From Streptomyces griseicoloratus (GTDB taxonomy: Bacteria; Actinomycetota; Actinomycetes; Streptomycetales; Streptomycetaceae), in the NCBI RefSeq assembly GCF_014534645.1, contig NZ_JACVQF010000238.1, positions 62,001-126,000 on the forward strand: DNA of 64,000 bases, read 5' to 3'. A model generated the notes under the pieces. It saw only the letters and a program-made list of their open reading frames with translations, searched no databases and was not told where the DNA came from. The position numbers and the translations under genes were made by a program. Within the stretch, counting starts at the first letter, position 1. Every line of letters begins with the position of its first letter. Below, piece after piece: positions 60,359-64,000 of the stretch.

Positions 60359-62002
60359 GTGAATGGTCCGTTGATCGTCCAGTCCGACAAGACCCTGCTT
60401 CTGGAAGTCGACCACGAGCAGGCCGACGACTGCCGGCGGGCCATCGCGCCGTTCGCCGAGCTGGAGCGCGCGCCGGAGCACATCCACACCTACCGGGTGA
60501 CGCCGCTGGGCCTGTGGAACGCCCGGGCGGCGGGCCACGACGCCGAGCAGGTGGTGGACGCGCTCGTGCGGTACAGCCGCTACCCGGTGCCGCACGCGCT
60601 GCTCGTCGACATCGCCGAGACGATGGACCGGTACGGCCGCCTCACCCTCTCCAAGCACCCGGCGCACGGGCTGGTGCTGACCACCACCGACCGGCCGGTG
60701 CTGGAGGAGGTCCTGAAGTCGAAGCGGATCACGCCGCTGGTCGGCGCCCGCATCGACCCCGACACGGTGGTCGTGCACCCCTCCGAGCGCGGGCAGATCA
60801 AGCAGACGCTGCTGAAGCTGGGCTGGCCCGCCGAGGACCTCGCCGGTTACGTCGACGGCGAGGCGCACCCGATCGAGCTGGCCGAGGACGGCTGGGCGCT
60901 CAGGCCCTACCAGAAGCAGGCCGTGGAGAACTTCTGGCACGGCGGCAGCGGCGTGGTCGTCCTGCCCTGCGGCGCGGGCAAGACCCTGGTCGGCGCCGGG
61001 GCGATGGCGCAGGCCAGGTCCACGACGCTGATCCTCGTGACGAACACCGTCTCCGCCCGGCAGTGGAAGCACGAGCTGGTCAGGCGCACGAGTCTGACCG
61101 AGGACGAGATCGGCGAGTACAGCGGGACCCGGAAGGAGATCCGGCCCGTCACCATCGCCACGTACCAGGTGCTGACGACGAAGCGGAAGGGCGTCTACCC
61201 GCACCTGGAGCTGTTCGACTCCAGGGACTGGGGCCTGATCGTCTACGACGAGGTGCACCTGCTGCCGGCGCCGGTGTTCAAGTTCACCGCCGACCTCCAG
61301 GCGCGGCGGCGGCTGGGGCTCACGGCCACGCTGGTCCGCGAGGACGGCCGGGAGTCGGACGTGTTCTCCCTGATCGGCCCGAAGCGGTTCGACGCGCCGT
61401 GGAAGGAGATCGAGGCGCAGGGCTACATCGCGCCCGCCGACTGCGTGGAGGTCCGGGTCAATCTCACCGACTCCGAGCGGCTCGCGTACGCCACCGCCGA
61501 GACGGAGGAGAAGTACCGGTTCTGCGCGACGACCGACACCAAGCGGAAGGTGACGGAGGCGATCGTGCGGCGCTTCGCCGGGCAGCAGGTCCTCGTCATC
61601 GGCCAGTACATCGACCAGCTCGACGAGCTGGGCGAGCACCTGGGCGCGCCCGTGATCAAGGGGGAGACGTCCAACGCGCAGCGGGAGAAGCTCTTCGAGT
61701 CCTTCCGGCAGGGCGAGATCAGCGTGCTCGTCGTGTCGAAGGTCGCGAACTTCTCCATCGACCTGCCGGAGGCGACGGTCGCCATCCAGGTGTCGGGCAC
61801 CTTCGGCTCGCGCCAGGAGGAGGCCCAGCGCCTCGGCCGGGTGCTGCGCCCCAAGGCCGACGGCCACCAGGCGCACTTCTACTCGGTCGTCGCCCGTGAC
61901 ACGATCGACCAGGACTTCGCCGCCCACCGCCAGCGCTTCCTGGCGGAACAGGGGTACGCGTACCGGATCGTGGACGCGGACGAGCTGCTCGCGGAGAGCT
62001 GA
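60359..62002 (+). CDS. XPB/Ercc3-like DEAD/DEAH-box DNA helicase
   Basis: This 547-aa SF2 helicase has an N-terminal XPB damage-recognition-like domain (~1-170), then motif I VVLPCGAGKTLVGAGA (~205), motif II VYDEVHLLPA (DEVH, ~300), motif III GLTATLVRED, and helicase C with VISVLVVSKV-type motif (SVLVVSKVANFSIDLPEA, ~455) and VI QEEAQRLGRVLRPK (~490). A 3'-5' DNA unwinding role in repair is expected from bacterial XPB homologues. GTG at 60359. Separated from its usual partner gene (57126-59669) by two secreted-peptide genes. Confidence 0.95.
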   Translation: MNGPLIVQSDKTLLLEVDHEQADDCRRAIAPFAELERAPEHIHTYRVTPLGLWNARAAGHDAEQVVDALVRYSRYPVPHALLVDIAETMDRYGRLTLSKHPAHGLVLTTTDRPVLEEVLKSKRITPLVGARIDPDTVVVHPSERGQIKQTLLKLGWPAEDLAGYVDGEAHPIELAEDGWALRPYQKQAVENFWHGGSGVVVLPCGAGKTLVGAGAMAQARSTTLILVTNTVSARQWKHELVRRTSLTEDEIGEYSGTRKEIRPVTIATYQVLTTKRKGVYPHLELFDSRDWGLIVYDEVHLLPAPVFKFTADLQARRRLGLTATLVREDGRESDVFSLIGPKRFDAPWKEIEAQGYIAPADCVEVRVNLTDSERLAYATAETEEKYRFCATTDTKRKVTEAIVRRFAGQQVLVIGQYIDQLDELGEHLGAPVIKGETSNAQREKLFESFRQGEISVLVVSKVANFSIDLPEATVAIQVSGTFGSRQEEAQRLGRVLRPKADGHQAHFYSVVARDTIDQDFAAHRQRFLAEQGYAYRIVDADELLAES

Positions 62003-62077
62003 GCCGACGGCCCCAAAAGCCACTCCCGGGGCCGTTACGCTGAGGCGCGGCGGGCACGTCGCGGGAAGGGAGGCGCC

Positions 62078-62362
62078 ATGCCTCACGAGGACGTCTACGA
62101 GGTGCTGTACACGGAGCCCGCGGCCCGGGACCGCGACCGCCTGGACCCCGCGCGCAGGGCCTCCTTCGACAAGGCCGTCGGGATACTGGCCCGCGACCCC
62201 TACACCGAGCTGTCGCGGCCGATAGGCCCCGGCGAGCAGGACCGCGAGATCAGGCTCACCTCTCAGATCGTCGCCGAGTACATGGTCTCCCGGGGGCGGT
62301 TGCTGCTGGTGATGCTGCGGATCTTCGACGACGCGGACATCCTGCTGCCCGAGGAGGGCTGA
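62078..62362 (+). CDS. RelE/ParE-fold orphan protein
   Basis: This 94-aa protein has a RelE/ParE-like pattern: YEVLYTEPAARDRDRLDPAR (strand-helix), ASFDKAVGILARDPY helix, then REIRLTSQIVAEYMVSRGRL and LLVMLRIFDDADIL (beta hairpin). RelE-family toxins cleave mRNA, ParE toxins poison gyrase; neither activity is shown and no antitoxin gene adjoins. ATG at 62078, AAGGGAGG 4 nt upstream. 75 nt after the helicase stop, so possibly in its transcript. Confidence 0.65.
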   Translation: MPHEDVYEVLYTEPAARDRDRLDPARRASFDKAVGILARDPYTELSRPIGPGEQDREIRLTSQIVAEYMVSRGRLLLVMLRIFDDADILLPEEG

Positions 62363-62376
62363 GCCCGGCCGGTGTG

Positions 62377-62562
62377 TCACCGGCGGCGGACGCCGGCCTC
62401 CTCGCCGTACTCGCCGAGGATGACCACGTCGAAGGCGGCGCCCGCGAACACCCGGACGGCACGCAGGGCGTCACCGAGCCGGTGCCGGTGGCTGCCGGCC
62501 ACGGGCGTGGCGCCGGAGGGGCGGCCCGGTGCCGGGGCGGGGGAGATGGTTGCTGCACTCAT
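62377..62562 (-). CDS. Small conserved-type protein, unknown function
   Basis: This 61-aa protein starts MSAATISPAPAPGRPSG and has a C-terminal helix RHRLGDALRAVRVFAGAAF followed by DVVILGEYGEEAGVRRR. Moderately hydrophobic helix, basic end. ATG at 62562 with TGGAGAC directly upstream supports translation. Convergent with the RelE-like gene and divergent from helD. No family recognised. Confidence 0.6.
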   Translation of the reverse strand: MSAATISPAPAPGRPSGATPVAGSHRHRLGDALRAVRVFAGAAFDVVILGEYGEEAGVRRR

Positions 62563-62646
62563 GTCTCCATAGTGCGATTCCGGGCATACGGCCGTCATCG
62601 GCCTGCGGGCCCGGTCCCGCCCCGCGTTCCGTACGCCTCCGGGGGG

Positions 62647-62739
62647 ACCGCTCCCCTCAGAGCGGTGGGCCGCGTCCCCTAGGGGACGGAAGGGGACGGG
62701 AAAAAGGGTTGGCGGCCACCGTCTCCGCTGCCCTACAAT
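62647..62739 (+). promoter_or_regulatory. helD promoter region with hairpin and 16-bp palindrome
   Basis: In the 286-nt divergent gap, ACCGCTC/GAGCGGT (62647-62653, 62660-62666) and the perfect palindrome CGTCCCCTAGGGGACG (62673-62688) precede TTGGCG (62709) and TACAAT (62734-62739), the probable -10 of helD. The palindrome may be an operator for either gene. Confidence 0.4.
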
Positions 62740-62848
62740 CGCCGCTCTTGCCCGCCTCCCCTTCGGAGTGCCGCCGCCCGGACGGAAACCGGTCGGCACC
62801 GCGCGCAGCCCGCGCCGTCCACGCAGCAGGTCATCCGGAGGCACCCCC

Positions 62849-64000
62849 TTGTCCACGCCCGCTCACGACGACCCGCTCTCCCGAGAGCGCTCCCACCTGA
62901 CCGCGTCCCGTTCCGCGCTGCGCGCCATGCGGGAGGACGTCGAGTCCCTCGACATCTCCGACGTCACCGCGAACTGGGTCAACGCCGCCGTGCTGGAGAG
63001 CCAGATCGAGGAACGGATCAAGGCCCTGGCCGACCTCAGCGACACCCCGCTGTTCTTCGGCCGGCTCGACTACCTGCACTCACCGGGGGCCGAGCAGGCG
63101 GAGGGCGCGGAAGGGGAACGCTTCTACATCGGGCGCCGGCATGTGCACGACGCGGACGGCGACCCGATGGTCATCGACTGGCGGGCGCCGGTCTCGCAGC
63201 CGTTCTACCGGGCGTCCAAGAAGGACCCGATGGACATCGCGCTGCGCCGCCGCTTCGGGTACACCGGCGGCGAGCTGACGGCGTACGAGGACGAGCACCT
63301 GTCGGACCCGGCCGAGGCGGCGGCGACCAGCAAGCTGCTCCAGCAGGAGATCGAGCGGCCCCGCGTCGGTCCGATGCGGGACATCGTGGCGACCATCCAG
63401 CCCGAGCAGGACGAGATCGTGCGCGCCGGGCTCGGCGGCAGCGTCTGCGTGCAGGGCGGCCCCGGCACCGGGAAGACCGCCGTCGGCCTGCACCGGGTCG
63501 CCTACCTCCTCTACGCCCACCGCGAGCGGCTGGCCCGTACCGGCACGCTGGTGATCGGCCCGAACAGGTCCTTCCTGCACTACATCGAGCAGGTGCTGCC
63601 CGCGCTGGGCGAGTTGACGGTCCGTCAGGCCACCGTCGACGACCTGGTCGGGCACGTGGAGGTGCGCGGCACGGACGACGCCCAGGCCGCGGTGGTCAAG
63701 GGCGACGCCCGGATGGCGGAGGTGCTGCGCAGGGCCCTCTACTCGCACGTGACGATGCCGGCCGAGCCGGTCGTCGTCGTACGCGGCTCACGCCGCTGGC
63801 GCGTCGCGGCGTACGAGCTGGAGGAGATCGTCCGCGAACTGCTGGACCGGGACATCCGCTACGGCGCCGCCCGCGAGGCCCTGCCGCAGCGCATCGCGCA
63901 CGCCGTGCTGGTGCAGATGGAGCGGGCGGGCGAGGCGCCGGACGACCGGGTGCAGAACGCGGTGGCCCGCAACGCGGCGGTGAAGGCGGCCGTGAAGGCC
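62849..64000 (+). CDS. helD: HelD-type UvrD/Rep-like helicase (3' truncated by window edge)
   Basis: The frame is open from a TTG at 62849 (CGGAGG 7 nt upstream) to the window end, 384 codons. The N-terminal coiled-coil part (RSHLTASRSALRAMREDVES) inserts into the RNA polymerase channel in known HelD proteins. MVIDWRAPVSQPFYRAS and RFGYTGGELTAYEDEH lie near 110-150. Walker A is VQGGPGTGKTAVGLHRVAYL near residue 208. HelD removes RNA polymerase from DNA and in Actinobacteria can confer rifampicin tolerance. The ATPase C-terminal part is outside the window. Confidence 0.92.
   Translation, partial: MSTPAHDDPLSRERSHLTASRSALRAMREDVESLDISDVTANWVNAAVLESQIEERIKALADLSDTPLFFGRLDYLHSPGAEQAEGAEGERFYIGRRHVHDADGDPMVIDWRAPVSQPFYRASKKDPMDIALRRRFGYTGGELTAYEDEHLSDPAEAAATSKLLQQEIERPRVGPMRDIVATIQPEQDEIVRAGLGGSVCVQGGPGTGKTAVGLHRVAYLLYAHRERLARTGTLVIGPNRSFLHYIEQVLPALGELTVRQATVDDLVGHVEVRGTDDAQAAVVKGDARMAEVLRRALYSHVTMPAEPVVVVRGSRRWRVAAYELEEIVRELLDRDIRYGAAREALPQRIAHAVLVQMERAGEAPDDRVQNAVARNAAVKAAVKA

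Noticed and set aside
62377-62856. Longer version (159 aa) of the small protein at 62.4 kb
   Set aside because: The upstream part would run through the divergent helD promoter and ribosome site; the ATG at 62562 with TGGAGAC is better.

Overview
The window reads as core chromosome of a Streptomyces species. It is very GC-rich, with strong GC bias at third codon positions, many GTG and some TTG starts, frequent 4-nt start/stop overlaps, vegetative -10 boxes of the TAnnnT type and only two TTA codons noticed in genes. Gene content and order (DmdR1-type iron repressor, SIS protein, second citrate synthase, PdxH, a cinnamate-CoA-ligase operon, SerC, NCS2 permease, DUF3027, futalosine-pathway genes, cold-shock protein, XPB-like helicase, HelD) recall what I remember of the S. 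coelicolor chromosome around SCO43xx. No prophage, insertion sequence, rRNA, tRNA or CRISPR array was seen.

Layout. 1-7.1 kb: end of a membrane protein, alpha/beta hydrolase, iron repressor, SIS protein, PAS sensor, frameshifted acetyltransferase, a tiny transcription unit and citrate synthase. 7.1-18.6 kb: pdxH, then one long leftward operon of nine genes for acyl-CoA catabolism (DinB-like protein, AtuA-like DUF1446, both carboxylase subunits, acyl-CoA dehydrogenase, CoA ligase, crotonase, TetR, zinc-ribbon protein) behind a palindromic operator. 18.6-26.8 kb: EamA exporter, NUDIX, reductase, FG-GAP protein, giant FAD/Fe-S lactate-dehydrogenase-like protein, serC and a strong terminator. 26.8-34.6 kb: DrrAB-like exporter with a divergent TetR, secreted protein, SGNH hydrolase, nucleotidyltransferase, aldo/keto reductase, ThpR with a 28-aa membrane peptide, and a Uma2 protein. 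34.6-45.8 kb: MarR-MFS pair, RHH protein, NCS2 purine permease, DUF2530, P-type ATPase, a 1040-aa GHKL/sacsin-like protein, a minisatellite and DUF3027. 46-51.1 kb: MFS, lipoprotein, mqnB-mqnD (menaquinone), cold-shock protein, small membrane protein and HAD phosphatase. 51.2-55.9 kb: a ferric-siderophore ABC operon with an iron box and an unusual repeat gene inserted between its permease and ATPase genes. 55.9-64 kb: HAAS-like membrane protein, a helicase-associated protein and an XPB-like helicase separated by two tiny secreted-peptide genes, a RelE-like orphan, and the 5' part of helD.

The iron repressor (1.7-2.4 kb) probably controls the siderophore uptake operon (51.2 kb), whose promoter carries a DtxR-type box. 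The TetR gene of the acyl-CoA operon lies inside its own operon and likely acts on the palindrome at 18.55 kb.

Most worth a second look are: the 220-codon Pro/Thr/Arg repeat gene fitted by ATGA overlaps on both sides into the siderophore operon; the two secreted micro-peptides between the paired helicase genes; a promoter, 12-codon gene and hairpin unit at 5.5-5.8 kb; a hydrolase that has lost its nucleophile and carries a TTA codon; and a duplicated Uma2 leader. All assignments come from reading sequence; no database search was possible.
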